Assembly (NCBI GenBank): GCA_016182845.1
Contig: JACPFT010000013.1
Coordinates: 1-64,000 of the forward strand
DNA: 64,000 nucleotides
Source of the DNA: Gammaproteobacteria bacterium
Lineage (GTDB): Bacteria > Pseudomonadota > Gammaproteobacteria > Enterobacterales > Permianibacteraceae
Reading direction: 5' to 3'
In this document: one piece after another, positions 42,554-52,357 of the stretch
Layout: every line of letters starts with the position of its first letter
Numbering within the stretch: position 1 is the first letter of the stretch
Notes under the pieces: generated by a model
Database searches by the model: none
The model's input: only the letters and a program-made list of their open reading frames with translations
What the model was told of the DNA's origin: nothing
Program-made: the position numbers and the translations under genes

Positions 42554-45500
42554 ACGGCGCGGTTTCTTCGACCTGGACAGCGGCTTCGGCGACGGCCTGC
42601 AACAAGGCCTCGTCAGCCAGGGGCTGACGGCCTTCGAAGCAGGCTTCCAGCATGCCCATCAGGCGCTGCTGACCCTGGCGCATCAAGGGCGCCGAACGGC
42701 CGCCGCCATGGCTCAGAGCCTCCAATCCGCCGGCAAGGCCGGCGATGGCCGGGACGCCGGCAACTGCCGCGCCCTGCGCCAGCTCGGCTAGGGCCAGACC
42801 CAGATCCTCGTCGTCCACTTCCGCCCAGCGCTCGACCAGGCTGCCCAGGGCATCGATACGCTCCAGGGCCTCGCTGAGGAAAGCCTCGTCGGGAAGCGAC
42901 TGGGCAGCGACCACCAGGGTTTCCTCCGCCGGCGGTTCGGACAGGGTAATTTCCTCGACCTGCCCCGGGAGTTCCTCAAGCTCGGCTACCGCTTCGGCTT
43001 CGGCTTCGGCTTCGGCTTCGGCTTCGGCTTCGGCTTCGGCTTCGGCTTCGGCTTCGGCTTCCAGTTCAGTGGAAACCGCCTCAATCGGCTCGGCCAGCAG
43101 GGTCGGCGCCTCTTCTTCGACCAGCGGCGCGAATGCCAGCTCGGTGGCTTCGTCTATCGCCTCTTCCTCTAGCTCACCAGGCGCCTCGGGCAGGCCCTCG
43201 ATCTCGATGTCGAGCTCAAGCTCCATGCCTGGGGCTTCCCAGGCCTCGGCCAGCTCTTCTTCCGGTTCCAGGGAAGGCTCTTCCAGGGCTTCGAAGCCAG
43301 CCGGGGTCTCTACCGTCGCCGAGGCTTCGGCCAGGGCGTCGTCCAGCTCCAACTCGATTTCCGGCAGAGCGGCCTCTTCCAGCTCGCCGACAAGCCCCAG
43401 CTCCACTTCCACATCGGCCGGAGCCTCCATGGCCGGAGAAAGTTCCATGGCCAGAGAGGACTCTTCCATCTCCAGCTCCAGGGGCAGGGCCTCCTCCTCC
43501 GCGGTTTCGACGGGAATAGCCGACTCGGTTTCGGCCAACTCCAGGTCGGCCTCGAAACCCAGTTCGATGGCTTCGGCATCGACCGGGTGGACGGTTTCGC
43601 TTTCCGGTTCGGCGAAGGCTTGCTCGTCCTCGACCATGACCAGCTCGCCCAGGTCCAGGCTCACGCCCTCGGTGATCGTATCCAAGGCTTCCGGCACATC
43701 CTCCGGTACGAGTTCCGTGACCAACTCCTCGGCGACCAGGCTTTGCCACTCCGGCGTCAGCTCCAGATCACCAGCACCCAGCTCGATCTCGGCCTCGGAT
43801 AGCTCGGACTCCGCGACCGGCAGAGCCCATTCCTCGTCCGGCTCGGCGGGGACTTCGTCGGCAGCAGCCTCCTCCAGACTGGCAGGGAGCTCCGTCTCCA
43901 GGCTCCATTCGGATTCGAAGACCGCTTCCGGCGCCTCGGGCTCCGCCTGGGCTTCCGCCGCGGGTTCCGCCGTTTCGGTTCGGAACAGGGCCTCGATAGC
44001 CTGCTCCTCGGTGAGCATCTCCTCAGCCACGGATTCGGTGTCCAGGGTTTCAACCGCCGGCACTTCGACTGCCGGCTCCTCAAGCAGCCATTCCTCCGCG
44101 CTTGGCGTCTCGACGACGGGCTCCTCGGCAACAGGCGCTTCGGTCGCCGGCTCCATGACGGACAGAGTTTCGGGTTCCAGGCCAGGCTCGGCCATCGCCT
44201 CGGCGGCCGATTCGGCGGTCGGCTGGAAGCCCTGAATGGCGTCGAGCAGGTCCTGCGACAACTCCGGGGTCTGGTTGGCCGCCACCTTGTCCAGCATGTC
44301 CATCAAGGCATCGTGACCCTGGCGGCCCAGGTCCAGGAAGGCTTCCGCCAGCGGGAAACCGGCGGCGGCCAGGGACATCTGCTCCAGGGACTGGGCCAGG
44401 AACTCGACCTCGGGCAGTCGGGCCATGGCGGCGCCCTGGCGCAAGGTGCCGAGCTCGCTGGCCAGCTGCGCCGGCAGGCTGTCGCCCAGGTCCTCGTGCA
44501 GCAGCGAGTCGATGCCCTCCAGGACGTCCATGGCCTCGATCATGAACAGATTGAGCACGTCCGGATCGCGGATCGGCTCAGCCGCCTGGATCTCCGCCTC
44601 GGCGGGCATGAAGCCCGCGTGCAGGTCCAGGATGCGCAGGCGGAAGGCCTCTTGACGGGCGGCATCGACGCCGCCGCCCACGGACAGGAGCTCCAGCTGC
44701 TCGGACAGATAGGCACGCAGCTCGCGCAGGTATTGCAGGGCCTCTCGGCTCACCGACTGGCCCCGGCTCTGCAACTCGCGGAAATAGCGCTCGGTGGGCG
44801 TGACCAGCTCGGCGATGGGCTGGACCTGGGCCATGTTGGCGCTGCCCTTGAGCGTGTGCAGGGCGCGCACCAGGCCGTCGGACACCTTGAGCGGCACCGG
44901 CGACAAACGCGCCTCGGCCAGGAAGCCGTCCAGGGTCTCGAAATGCCCCTCGGCCTCGTTGCGGAAGATGTCCAGCAGCACCGGGTCCAGGGCCTCGGCT
45001 TCCTCGGCCTCCTGGGCGGCCAGGTGTTCGGCCTCGGTCTGCGCCGAGATTTCGTCAAACGCCGCTACCGGTTCGCCAGGCTCTTCCGGCGACAACTCCA
45101 GTTCCGGCGCCGGGACCGGCTCGACCGCCACGGGCATTTCCCAGGCGGCTTCCATCGGGGCGGGCATCTCCTCCTCGGCTTCCGACAGAATCTCGGGTTG
45201 CTCGGCAACCGGGGCAGGCGCTTCCGGCTCCGGCGCGGACGAGACCGGAGCAAGCTCGGGAGCCGCTTCGCTCACCACCGGCGCCGCCGGCGCGGCGGGC
45301 ATGCTCTCCACGCCGCCACGGGACAACATATCGGCGCGCTGCGCGATGGCATCCACGTCCAGGTTCGGCGCGCGATGTTCCTGGAAGGCGGCGATCAGCT
45401 CCGGCAGTGCGTCGCGGGCCGCTTCCACGGTGGCGAACACCAGATCGCCCGGCTGCACCGTCGCGTCGATGATGCGATTGAACAGGTTCTCGATGGACCA

Positions 45501-47567
45501 GGCAAACTCGCCCATGACCTTGGCGCCCACCAGGCGGCCGCTGCCCTTGAGGGTGTGGAAGGCGCGGCGCACCGTGGAAAGGGCATCCTTGTCCTCCGGC
45601 CGGGCGATCCAGCGCGGCAGTTCCTCGCGGATGGTCTCCAGGACTTCCTGGGCCTCCTCGATGAAGATCTCGATGACCTCGTCATCGATCAGGGACTCGT
45701 CGGCTTCCTTGGCATGGGGCGCTTCAGCCAGTTTTTCCTCGACCGGCACAGCCGGCTCGACCGCGATCGGCGCCTCGGCCTCTTCCTCTTCGACCAGTTC
45801 CGCCGCCTCGTCCTCGGTCGAGCGGGCCAGGACCGGACGCGCCAGGGCCTCCGGCGGCACCGCCGCCGACTGGGCCGGCTCGCTCAAGGCCTGGGCGATC
45901 ACCGCCAGGCTGTCCTGGGCGGCTTCCAGCACGGAGGCCAGGCCTTCCGAGCCCTCTTCCAGGGCTTCCAGAAAATACTCGATGGAGGTCAGGACATCGG
46001 CCAGGGCATCCAGCTGCGCCTCGCTGGGCACGATGTGCTGGGCCAGGCGCTCGTCGATATAGCGGGCACAGGTGGCGATCATGGCCGCCGGGCCTTCCAG
46101 GCCGACGATGACCAGTCCGCCGCGCACCTCGACCAGGCGCGCCGGGACTTCCTCCAACAGGGCCCCGTTCCAGCTGGAGGCCATGTAATCGATGATGGCG
46201 TCCTTGGCGCGCTGCAGATTGCCGCGCGACTCCGCCAATAGGACCTTCTTGGCCTCGTCGAACTGCACGTCGCCGGCCACGTCGGCGCTCGGCGCCGGCG
46301 CGCTCTCGGCCGGCAGGGCCGCCTGGGCCACGCCGCTGAGATTGGCCTCGACGAAGAGCAGGGAGCCGGCGATGTCCATGATCACGCCATCGTCGATGGC
46401 GGCATTGTCATTGACCAGGCGCTGCACGATGGCCAGTTGCTGCTGGATCACCTCGCGGGGAATCCCGAGGCCCAGCATGGCCAGGGTGTCGGAAACCTGG
46501 CGCAGCATGGGCGCCAGGGGCTGCAACTCGCTGCCGCTGCGGCCGCGCGTGCGCATGAACACGTCCAGGGCATCCTTGATGGCCGCCAGATCCTCGTTGA
46601 TGGCGGCTACCACGCTCTTCATCACGTCCTGGCCGGGACCGGCCATCTGGGCACGCGCCTCGCTCAGGGTATCGTCGCCCGGCAGGGCCTCGGCCAGACC
46701 GTAGGCCTCCTTGACGGCTTGGACGCGCGGATCGGCCAGGTTGGACTTGGCGATGTAGTACAACAGGTTCTTGAGCAGCTCCTGGGACGGGGCTTCCGAG
46801 GCGGCGCGCACGCCCTCGTCGCCCAGGTGCTTGAGCACCCGGTCGATCTGGCCGAGCAGGGCATGCACCGACGCGTTCTTGTGCAGCTGTTCGCGGTCGA
46901 TGATGCGCAGGAAGGCGCCGGACACCCACCACAGCTCGCCCAGGGGCTCGTCGCCGCAGATTTGCTCCAGGCGCTCCATCACCTTGGTCAGGCGCTGGAA
47001 ACTCTCCTGCACGGCCTCGTTGCGGAAAACGCCGAGCAGGCCCTTCTGATAATGGGGGCGCAGCTTGCGGGCCTGATCCTTGAGCTCGTCGTCGCTGACC
47101 ACCGGCAGCTCGGCCTTGGGCCGCTGGGCGGTGTCCAGGCTGGGACTGAAGATCGCGGTTTCCGAGAGCAGGGCCTCGCCGCGCACGGCGCGCAGCTCGT
47201 TCAGGATCGGCAACAGGACCATGGGCAGATCGCGCTGACCGGATTGGACCCGCTCCAGATAGCTGGGCAGTTGGAGAATGGCGCCCATCAGGATCTCGAA
47301 GCCATCGTGCTTGCGGGACACGCGCTCCTCGTTGATGGCGACGGCCAGATGCTCCATTTCCTCGGCGAGCAGGGCCGCGCCATAGAACTCCAGCATCTGC
47401 AGGGTGCCGCGCACCTGGTGCAGACAGCTGACGCAGAAGCGGATCTGCGTCGTGTCCTCGGGCTTCTCGACATAGGCTTCGAGGGATTGTCGCGCCTGAT
47501 CCAGCGTCTTATTGACTTCCTCGCGCACCCAGGAGAGTGCCAGCTGTTCGTAATTACCGGTCGTCAT
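42372..47567 (-). CDS. chpA: ChpA hybrid histidine kinase, N-terminal part (first frame)
   Basis: The 5' part of chpA (1,731 residues in this frame), starting MTTGNYEQLALSW with GGAG upstream. It contains a run of Hpt-like domains: a degenerate one near His50 (LHQVRGTLQML), a clear one at His671 (AFHTLKGSGRLVGA) and another at His904 (ALHTLKGSANMAQ). Acidic Glu/Ala linkers of exceptional length lie between, including an (EA)n run. Proper coding continues to GGEML (42519). After that this frame reads the hexamer array as (Ser-Arg)n and stops at 42372. The kinase core is in the +1 frame. Pseudomonas ChpA has the same architecture, with several Hpt domains. Confidence 0.9.
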   Translation of the reverse strand: MTTGNYEQLALSWVREEVNKTLDQARQSLEAYVEKPEDTTQIRFCVSCLHQVRGTLQMLEFYGAALLAEEMEHLAVAINEERVSRKHDGFEILMGAILQLPSYLERVQSGQRDLPMVLLPILNELRAVRGEALLSETAIFSPSLDTAQRPKAELPVVSDDELKDQARKLRPHYQKGLLGVFRNEAVQESFQRLTKVMERLEQICGDEPLGELWWVSGAFLRIIDREQLHKNASVHALLGQIDRVLKHLGDEGVRAASEAPSQELLKNLLYYIAKSNLADPRVQAVKEAYGLAEALPGDDTLSEARAQMAGPGQDVMKSVVAAINEDLAAIKDALDVFMRTRGRSGSELQPLAPMLRQVSDTLAMLGLGIPREVIQQQLAIVQRLVNDNAAIDDGVIMDIAGSLLFVEANLSGVAQAALPAESAPAPSADVAGDVQFDEAKKVLLAESRGNLQRAKDAIIDYMASSWNGALLEEVPARLVEVRGGLVIVGLEGPAAMIATCARYIDERLAQHIVPSEAQLDALADVLTSIEYFLEALEEGSEGLASVLEAAQDSLAVIAQALSEPAQSAAVPPEALARPVLARSTEDEAAELVEEEEAEAPIAVEPAVPVEEKLAEAPHAKEADESLIDDEVIEIFIEEAQEVLETIREELPRWIARPEDKDALSTVRRAFHTLKGSGRLVGAKVMGEFAWSIENLFNRIIDATVQPGDLVFATVEAARDALPELIAAFQEHRAPNLDVDAIAQRADMLSRGGVESMPAAPAAPVVSEAAPELAPVSSAPEPEAPAPVAEQPEILSEAEEEMPAPMEAAWEMPVAVEPVPAPELELSPEEPGEPVAAFDEISAQTEAEHLAAQEAEEAEALDPVLLDIFRNEAEGHFETLDGFLAEARLSPVPLKVSDGLVRALHTLKGSANMAQVQPIAELVTPTERYFRELQSRGQSVSREALQYLRELRAYLSEQLELLSVGGGVDAARQEAFRLRILDLHAGFMPAEAEIQAAEPIRDPDVLNLFMIEAMDVLEGIDSLLHEDLGDSLPAQLASELGTLRQGAAMARLPEVEFLAQSLEQMSLAAAGFPLAEAFLDLGRQGHDALMDMLDKVAANQTPELSQDLLDAIQGFQPTAESAAEAMAEPGLEPETLSVMEPATEAPVAEEPVVETPSAEEWLLEEPAVEVPAVETLDTESVAEEMLTEEQAIEALFRTETAEPAAEAQAEPEAPEAVFESEWSLETELPASLEEAAADEVPAEPDEEWALPVAESELSEAEIELGAGDLELTPEWQSLVAEELVTELVPEDVPEALDTITEGVSLDLGELVMVEDEQAFAEPESETVHPVDAEAIELGFEADLELAETESAIPVETAEEEALPLELEMEESSLAMELSPAMEAPADVEVELGLVGELEEAALPEIELELDDALAEASATVETPAGFEALEEPSLEPEEELAEAWEAPGMELELDIEIEGLPEAPGELEEEAIDEATELAFAPLVEEEAPTLLAEPIEAVSTELEAEAEAEAEAEAEAEAEAEAEAEAVAELEELPGQVEEITLSEPPAEETLVVAAQSLPDEAFLSEALERIDALGSLVERWAEVDDEDLGLALAELAQGAAVAGVPAIAGLAGGLEALSHGGGRSAPLMRQGQQRLMGMLEACFEGRQPLADEALLQAVAEAAVQVEETAPFEAPAEIGGEMLRSRSRSRSRSRSRSRSRSRSRSRSRSRSRSRSRSRSRSRSRSRSRRGN
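42385..42516 (-). repeat. Hexanucleotide array, 22 copies, in chpA
   Basis: Twenty-two uninterrupted copies of CGGCTT on the plus strand (GCCGAA on the coding strand). It encodes (Glu-Ala)22 in the kinase frame and (Ser-Arg)n in the upstream frame. Because the unit is 6 bp, copy-number change alters linker length without moving the frame. The chpA frame switch lies at its upstream edge (42517-42519). Confidence 0.98.
42991..43060 (-). repeat. Second hexanucleotide array in chpA
   Basis: Nearly twelve copies of GCTTCG on the plus strand, read as (Glu-Ala)n in the first chpA frame. It lies about 470 bp upstream of the larger array, in the acidic linker preceding an Hpt-like module. Confidence 0.95.
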
Positions 47568-47624
47568 GCCTGCTCCGTAACATCAGCGCACGCCCAAAGG
47601 CAAAGAGGCCTGCGCAAAATTCGT

Positions 47625-48470
47625 CTAACGCCGCGTAAAGGCCAGGCTCTGGGCGTGGGACACACGCTCCAGGCTAGGCGGCTGCCAATCCATCATTTCG
47701 CCCGGGGCCAGGACCAGCAGGCCGCCGGGCGCCAGGCGCTCGGCGAGGATGCTCAGGATCTGCTGACGCCGGTCCGGCTGAAAATAAATCAGCACGTTCT
47801 GGCAATAAATCACATCGTAGCGGTGCTCCGGCGCCGCCTTGTTGTCCACCATATTGCCCTGGACGAACAAGACCCGGGCACGGATCTCCGGAATCAACTG
47901 AAAATAATCATCGCCCTTGGCGAGGAAGCAGCGTTCGCGCAGCCCGTCCGGCACCGTTTCCAGCTTGCGGCGGTGGTAAATGCCCTCGCGGGCCGCCGCC
48001 AGGGCCGGGAAGGAAATGTCGATCCCGGTCACCCCGTAGTAAAAATGGCCACGGCTCTCGCGCAGGCGATGCATCAACAGGGCCAGGGTGTAGGGCTCCT
48101 CGCCGGTGGCGCAGCCCACGCTCCACAGCTCCAGGGGCTTGCCCTGGTTGGCCTCCAGGCGCTGCCGGCAAAAGGCCTCGACCAGGTCCAGGGAATCGGT
48201 ATCGCGAAAGAAACGGGTCTCGTGCACGGTCAGGCAGTCGATGAGCTGGGCCCATTCGTACTCGGCCTCCAACCCGCCGGACAGACGCCGGTAATAGCTC
48301 CGGTAATCCGCCTCGCCGATCTCGCGCATGCGCGTCAGCAGGCCCGACATCAGGAACAGCTTGCGCTGGGGCGGCAGCCAGACGCCGACACGCCGTTCCA
48401 GCAGGCTCTGCCATTGCAGGAACTGGGCGTCGTCCATGTCGGGGACCGATTGCAAGGCCTGTCCGGACAT
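47625..48470 (-). CDS. pilK: CheR-type methyltransferase PilK
   Basis: A 281-residue CheR methyltransferase. It carries the N-terminal helical domain (LERRVGVWLPPQRKLFLMSGLLTR), THETRFFRD-type motif TVHETRFFRDTDSLDL, SAM motif SVGCATGEEPYTLALL and YCQNVLIYFQ. It methylates glutamates on the PilJ receptor. Start 48470 has AGGAG 6 nt upstream; the frame opens further to 48539. It lies between pilJ and chpA as in Pseudomonas. Confidence 0.93.
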   Translation of the reverse strand: MSGQALQSVPDMDDAQFLQWQSLLERRVGVWLPPQRKLFLMSGLLTRMREIGEADYRSYYRRLSGGLEAEYEWAQLIDCLTVHETRFFRDTDSLDLVEAFCRQRLEANQGKPLELWSVGCATGEEPYTLALLMHRLRESRGHFYYGVTGIDISFPALAAAREGIYHRRKLETVPDGLRERCFLAKGDDYFQLIPEIRARVLFVQGNMVDNKAAPEHRYDVIYCQNVLIYFQPDRRQQILSILAERLAPGGLLVLAPGEMMDWQPPSLERVSHAQSLAFTRR

Positions 48471-48593
48471 GCTGGGCTCCTCCCGCCGCGCGCCGGCCAT
48501 TAAAGCCCGGCTCCCAAGGTCCGGCCCGGTGCCGGACACCCGCCGCGCCGGAGGCCGCGCGGCGCTCCGGTGCGTCCCTTAGTGCCTACGACC

Positions 48594-50642
48594 TCAGGCC
48601 GGCAGCTTGAAGCCGGCGACCGAGGAGCGCAGTTCCTCGGCCAGTTCGGCCAGCTTGCCGATAGCGCCGGCGGTGTTCTGGGTACCGGTCGAGGTCTGGT
48701 TGGTGATTTCCTGAATCACGTGCATGGTGTTGGACACATGCCCCGCCGAGGCCGCCTGCTGGCGGGCGGCGTTGGAGATGTTCTGGATGAGGTCGGCCAG
48801 GTGCTTGGACACGCTCTCGATTTCTTCCAGGGCCACGCCGGCGTCCTGGGCCAGGCGGGCGCCGCGCACCACTTCGGTGGTGGTGGATTCCATGGAAATC
48901 ACCGCCTCGTTGGTGTCGGTCTGAATCGCCTTCACCAGGGCCTCGATCTGCTTGGTGGCATTACCGGAGCGTTCGGCGAGGCGCTGCACTTCGTCGGCCA
49001 CGACCGCGAAGCCGCGGCCCGATTCGCCGGCCATGGCGGCCTGGATGGCGGCGTTCAAGGCCAGGATGTTGGTCTGGTCGGCGATGTCGTTGATGAGGGA
49101 CACGATGTCGCCGATTTCCTGGGAGGATTCGCCCAGGCGCTTGATGCGCTTGGAGGTGTCCTGGATCTGCTCGCGGATGGTGTCCATGCCGCGGATGGTG
49201 TTGTTCACCACGTCGGCGCCCTTCTTGGCGATGCCCACCGACTTGTCGGCCACTTGCGCGGACTGGGAGGCGTTGGCCGACACCTGTTCGATGGACACGG
49301 CCATTTCGTTAATGGCCGCCGAAGCCCCGGCGATTTCCTGGGCCTGGTTGCGCGAAGCCTGGGCCAGCTCGCCGGAAATGGCACGAGTTTCGTCGGTGGC
49401 GCCACCGACGCGCACCACTGTTTCGTTAATCGTCGCGACCAGGCCGCGCAGCTGGTCGATGGTGAAGTTCAGGGCGTCGGCGATGGCGCCGGTAAAGTCC
49501 TCGGACACCGTGGCGTTGGAGCTCAGGTCGCCGTCGGCCAGGCCTTCGATTTCGTCGAGCAGACGGATAATGGCCTGCTGGTTGCGCTCGTTGAATTCCT
49601 TTTCCTTGGCACGCGCCGCGCCTTCCTCGGCCAGACGCTCTTTCTGCAACTTGTTGTAACGCAAGCCCAGAAGCACCAAGAGCACGAGCAAGGCCGCCCC
49701 GAGCGGGTAGTTCAACTTGTCGCTGCCGAAAGTACGCTTGGAGCTGAAATTGGCGAAAGCCGTGGACAGGTTGCGGGTCTTTTCCAAGAGGGCCTGGGAG
49801 TCGACAAAGGTGCGGTCCGAGGCGTTGTGCACTTTGAACAAGTCGCCGGTGGACTTGATGATGTAGCCCACGTTGTCCTGTACGCCGGTGAACATGTTGG
49901 CGATTTCCGACAGGGCGGTACGCGCCTCCTCGTCTTCCACGCGGGAGATGTTCATGACCTGGTCACCGTCCAACATGCCGGTCACGACCTTGCCGAACAA
50001 GTCCACGTCGTGACCGAAGTTCTCGGCGGCCACCTGGGCATCCTCGCCGCCGGCCAGGACCTTCTGAATCGAGCGGATCACGCGCTCGGCGTACCAGGAT
50101 TGGCGGGTGGCGAAATGCACCTGCTCGGCCGGAGCACGCTTCTCCAGCAGGATGTCGATAACCTTGTTGTACTCGTACTGCAGCTGGGGAATGGTTTGGC
50201 CGAGATCGGTGGCCACATTGTTCAGGTCCAGCACGGTGTCCTTGGCGCCCAAGATGGTGTCGGCGGCGCCGCGCACCTGCTCCCAGAGCTTGCGGGCTTG
50301 GGCCAGCTCGGCGCTCTTGATCTGGTCGTCGGCCGGCGGCAGGCCGGTGGTCGGATCGCCGGCGTTCAGGGCATTGATGATGCGCTCGAAATCGCCGCGG
50401 GTCTGGTTCAGGTAGTTGAAGGCCTCTTTCTTGCCGCGCGCCGCTTCGGCGGCGTTCTTGGCAATCTGCTGAGACAGCACGCGCAGCTCTTCCGCCTTGG
50501 TCACGCGCTCCAGGTCCTGCTCGGCGTAGCGTCCGCCGAAGTAGGCATTAACCGATAGCGCCAGAGCCACGGCGCCCGTCACGATGCCAAGCGCGCCTAG
50601 GCCCGCAGTCTTGGTCTGTTGCTTTGCAGAAGGTGTGCTCAT
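48594..50642 (-). CDS. pilJ: Pilus chemoreceptor PilJ
   Basis: A 682-residue methyl-accepting chemotaxis protein, the same length as PilJ of P. aeruginosa. It has a first transmembrane helix near 13-35, a ~280-residue periplasmic region, a second helix (LGAALLVLLVLLGL) near residue 310, a HAMP-like segment and the conserved signalling hairpin ADQTNILALNAAIQAAMAGE followed by GRGFAVVADEVQRLAERS. It senses surface or pilin signals and controls ChpA. The 3' gap to pilK is 123 nt. Confidence 0.95.
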   Translation of the reverse strand: MSTPSAKQQTKTAGLGALGIVTGAVALALSVNAYFGGRYAEQDLERVTKAEELRVLSQQIAKNAAEAARGKKEAFNYLNQTRGDFERIINALNAGDPTTGLPPADDQIKSAELAQARKLWEQVRGAADTILGAKDTVLDLNNVATDLGQTIPQLQYEYNKVIDILLEKRAPAEQVHFATRQSWYAERVIRSIQKVLAGGEDAQVAAENFGHDVDLFGKVVTGMLDGDQVMNISRVEDEEARTALSEIANMFTGVQDNVGYIIKSTGDLFKVHNASDRTFVDSQALLEKTRNLSTAFANFSSKRTFGSDKLNYPLGAALLVLLVLLGLRYNKLQKERLAEEGAARAKEKEFNERNQQAIIRLLDEIEGLADGDLSSNATVSEDFTGAIADALNFTIDQLRGLVATINETVVRVGGATDETRAISGELAQASRNQAQEIAGASAAINEMAVSIEQVSANASQSAQVADKSVGIAKKGADVVNNTIRGMDTIREQIQDTSKRIKRLGESSQEIGDIVSLINDIADQTNILALNAAIQAAMAGESGRGFAVVADEVQRLAERSGNATKQIEALVKAIQTDTNEAVISMESTTTEVVRGARLAQDAGVALEEIESVSKHLADLIQNISNAARQQAASAGHVSNTMHVIQEITNQTSTGTQNTAGAIGKLAELAEELRSSVAGFKLPA

Positions 50643-50754
50643 TGTGTGCTTCCCGACCGGCTATCCGAATCTCTTGTTGTTTTATGGGCCCGCCCTGGGA
50701 CGGGCCCGTTGCTGCTCAAAACCTTTAGGCCCGGACACGCGCCCGGGCGCCGAC

Positions 50755-51294
50755 TCACTGCGCGACCTGGATGAACGACTCGTTCTCGGCCAGGGCATGC
50801 AGGCTGAAAATGGACCAAAGGCGGTCGCCGCGCTGGAATCCGCCCGCCAGATAAGGCCGGCGTGGATCGTCCTCGGGCAGGCCGACCTCGACGCCTTGCT
50901 CGTAGTCGAAATGCTGCAGACCCTGGATCTCGTCCACCACCACGCCGCTGAACACGCTCTCGTGGTTGATGACCAGGATGCGCTGGGTCTTGGCGGGACG
51001 CGCGCTGCGCCCGAAGAAGCCGTGCAGGTCCATGACCGGCAGCAGCATGCCGCGCACATTGGCGATGCCGCGCACCCAGGGCTTGGCGCCGGGCACGCGG
51101 GTCAGGGACGGCGGGGTGAGGATTTCCGCCACCTCGTTGAGCGGCGTCACGTAATGGATACCGTCCAGGCTGAAGCCCACCCCGGTCCAACGTTCCTTGA
51201 CCTCCTCCTGGCTGGGCAGGGGCGAGGCGCAGGCCTGGGCACGGGCATCCAGCTCGGCGAACAGATCAAACGGATCGACGGCATGTCCGGCCAT
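50755..51294 (-). CDS. pilI: CheW-like adaptor PilI
   Basis: A 179-residue CheW protein linking PilJ to ChpA. It has VGFSLDGIHYVTPLNEVAEIL at about 39-59, WVRGIANVRGMLLPVMDL in the middle and GVVVDEIQGLQHF near the end. Length matches PilI of P. aeruginosa (about 178). It lies 10 nt after pilH. Confidence 0.94.
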   Translation of the reverse strand: MAGHAVDPFDLFAELDARAQACASPLPSQEEVKERWTGVGFSLDGIHYVTPLNEVAEILTPPSLTRVPGAKPWVRGIANVRGMLLPVMDLHGFFGRSARPAKTQRILVINHESVFSGVVVDEIQGLQHFDYEQGVEVGLPEDDPRRPYLAGGFQRGDRLWSIFSLHALAENESFIQVAQ

Positions 51295-51304
51295 GATGTC
51301 CCGC

Positions 51305-51673
51305 CTACTGCTTCAGGAGGTTCTTGATGGTGGCGAGCAGGTTGCTCTCGTTGACCGGCTTGGTCAGGTAGTCCTTGGCGCCCTGGCGCAGGCCCCAGAT
51401 CCGGTCCGTTTCCATGTCCTTGGTGGTGACGATGATCACCGGGATATGGGCGGTTTCCGCATCCTTGCTGATTTGACGGGTCGCCTGGAAGCCGTTCAGG
51501 CCCGGCATGACCACATCCATGAGCACCAGATCCGGCTTCTCCTTCTTGGCCGCCGCGACGCCATCGGCGCCGTTGGTGGCAGTCAGCACGGTGAAACCGT
51601 TTTTCTGCAAGATTTCCGTCAGGATATGCATTTCCGTCGGCGAATCGTCGACGATGAGCACCCGCTTGGACAT
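51305..51673 (-). CDS. pilH: Response regulator PilH
   Basis: A 122-residue stand-alone receiver: acidic pocket VDD at 8-10, phospho-acceptor Asp53 (VLMDVVMPGLNGF), Thr in VTTKD and Lys in TKPV. It accepts phosphate from ChpA and is linked to pilus retraction or phosphate drain. No output domain. It follows pilG with 39 nt between. Confidence 0.95.
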   Translation of the reverse strand: MSKRVLIVDDSPTEMHILTEILQKNGFTVLTATNGADGVAAAKKEKPDLVLMDVVMPGLNGFQATRQISKDAETAHIPVIIVTTKDMETDRIWGLRQGAKDYLTKPVNESNLLATIKNLLKQ

Positions 51674-51712
51674 ATAGCTTTCCTCTACACTCGCTCTGGG
51701 CCGAACAGACCC

Positions 51713-52120
51713 TTAGGCGGCACCCGCACCTTGGCGGGCGTCGATTACATGTTTCTTGATGGCGCCAAGCAGCTCGTCGCGCGAGAACGGCTTGGTCAGG
51801 TATTGATCGGAGCCGACGATGCGGCCCTTGGCCTTGTCGAACAGGCCGTCCTTGGAGGACAGCATGATGACCGGCGTATCCTTGAAGGCGCGATTGTGCT
51901 TGATCAGGGCACAGGTCTGGTAGCCGTCCAGGCGCGGCATCATGATGTCCACGAAGATGATGTCGGGGCGGTGATCGGCGATCTTGGCCAGGGCGTCGAA
52001 ACCGTCCGTGGCAGTCACCACGTCGCAGCCGACCTTCTTGAGCAAGGTCTCGGCGGTACGCCGGATGGTCTTGCTATCATCGATGATCATGGCCTTGAGG
52101 CCTTCGAATTGATTGTCCAT
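51713..52120 (-). CDS. pilG: Response regulator PilG
   Basis: A 135-residue stand-alone receiver with IIDDSKTIRRTAE at 12-24, phospho-acceptor Asp58 (IIFVDIMMPRLDGYQ) and LTKPF. It is the first gene of the Pil-Chp operon. In P. aeruginosa it promotes pilus extension and cAMP production. Start 52120 gives the family N-terminus MDNQFEGLKAMIIDDS; the open frame upstream is not conserved. It is divergent from gshB, so the operon promoter must lie within 52121-52357. Confidence 0.95.
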   Translation of the reverse strand: MDNQFEGLKAMIIDDSKTIRRTAETLLKKVGCDVVTATDGFDALAKIADHRPDIIFVDIMMPRLDGYQTCALIKHNRAFKDTPVIMLSSKDGLFDKAKGRIVGSDQYLTKPFSRDELLGAIKKHVIDARQGAGAA

Positions 52121-52357
52121 GTCACACCTTATGGGCTGGAAAACCCACGAAATACCGGCCATGCCGGCGCCCTGCGACAAGCTGGGCAGCTTTGGCTTTG
52201 TAGCACAGCAGCGGAAGCAGAGCCAAGCCTAATTGCATGATTTGTGAATGCTTTAGCGTAGAAAGCTAAGGTAGGATAATCATTCGGGCCGAGAAGCCGA
52301 GCCGAACCGCGTTTCGGTGCTTCGGCCGTCGAGCCCCCCAGCAGAGTGAGTATCGCC

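Noticed and set aside
41985-44235. Long plus-strand open frames across chpA, rich in Ser/Ala or Gly/Phe
   Set aside because: They are antisense readings of the acidic Glu/Ala repeats in chpA; the minus-strand frames carry all Hpt and kinase motifs.
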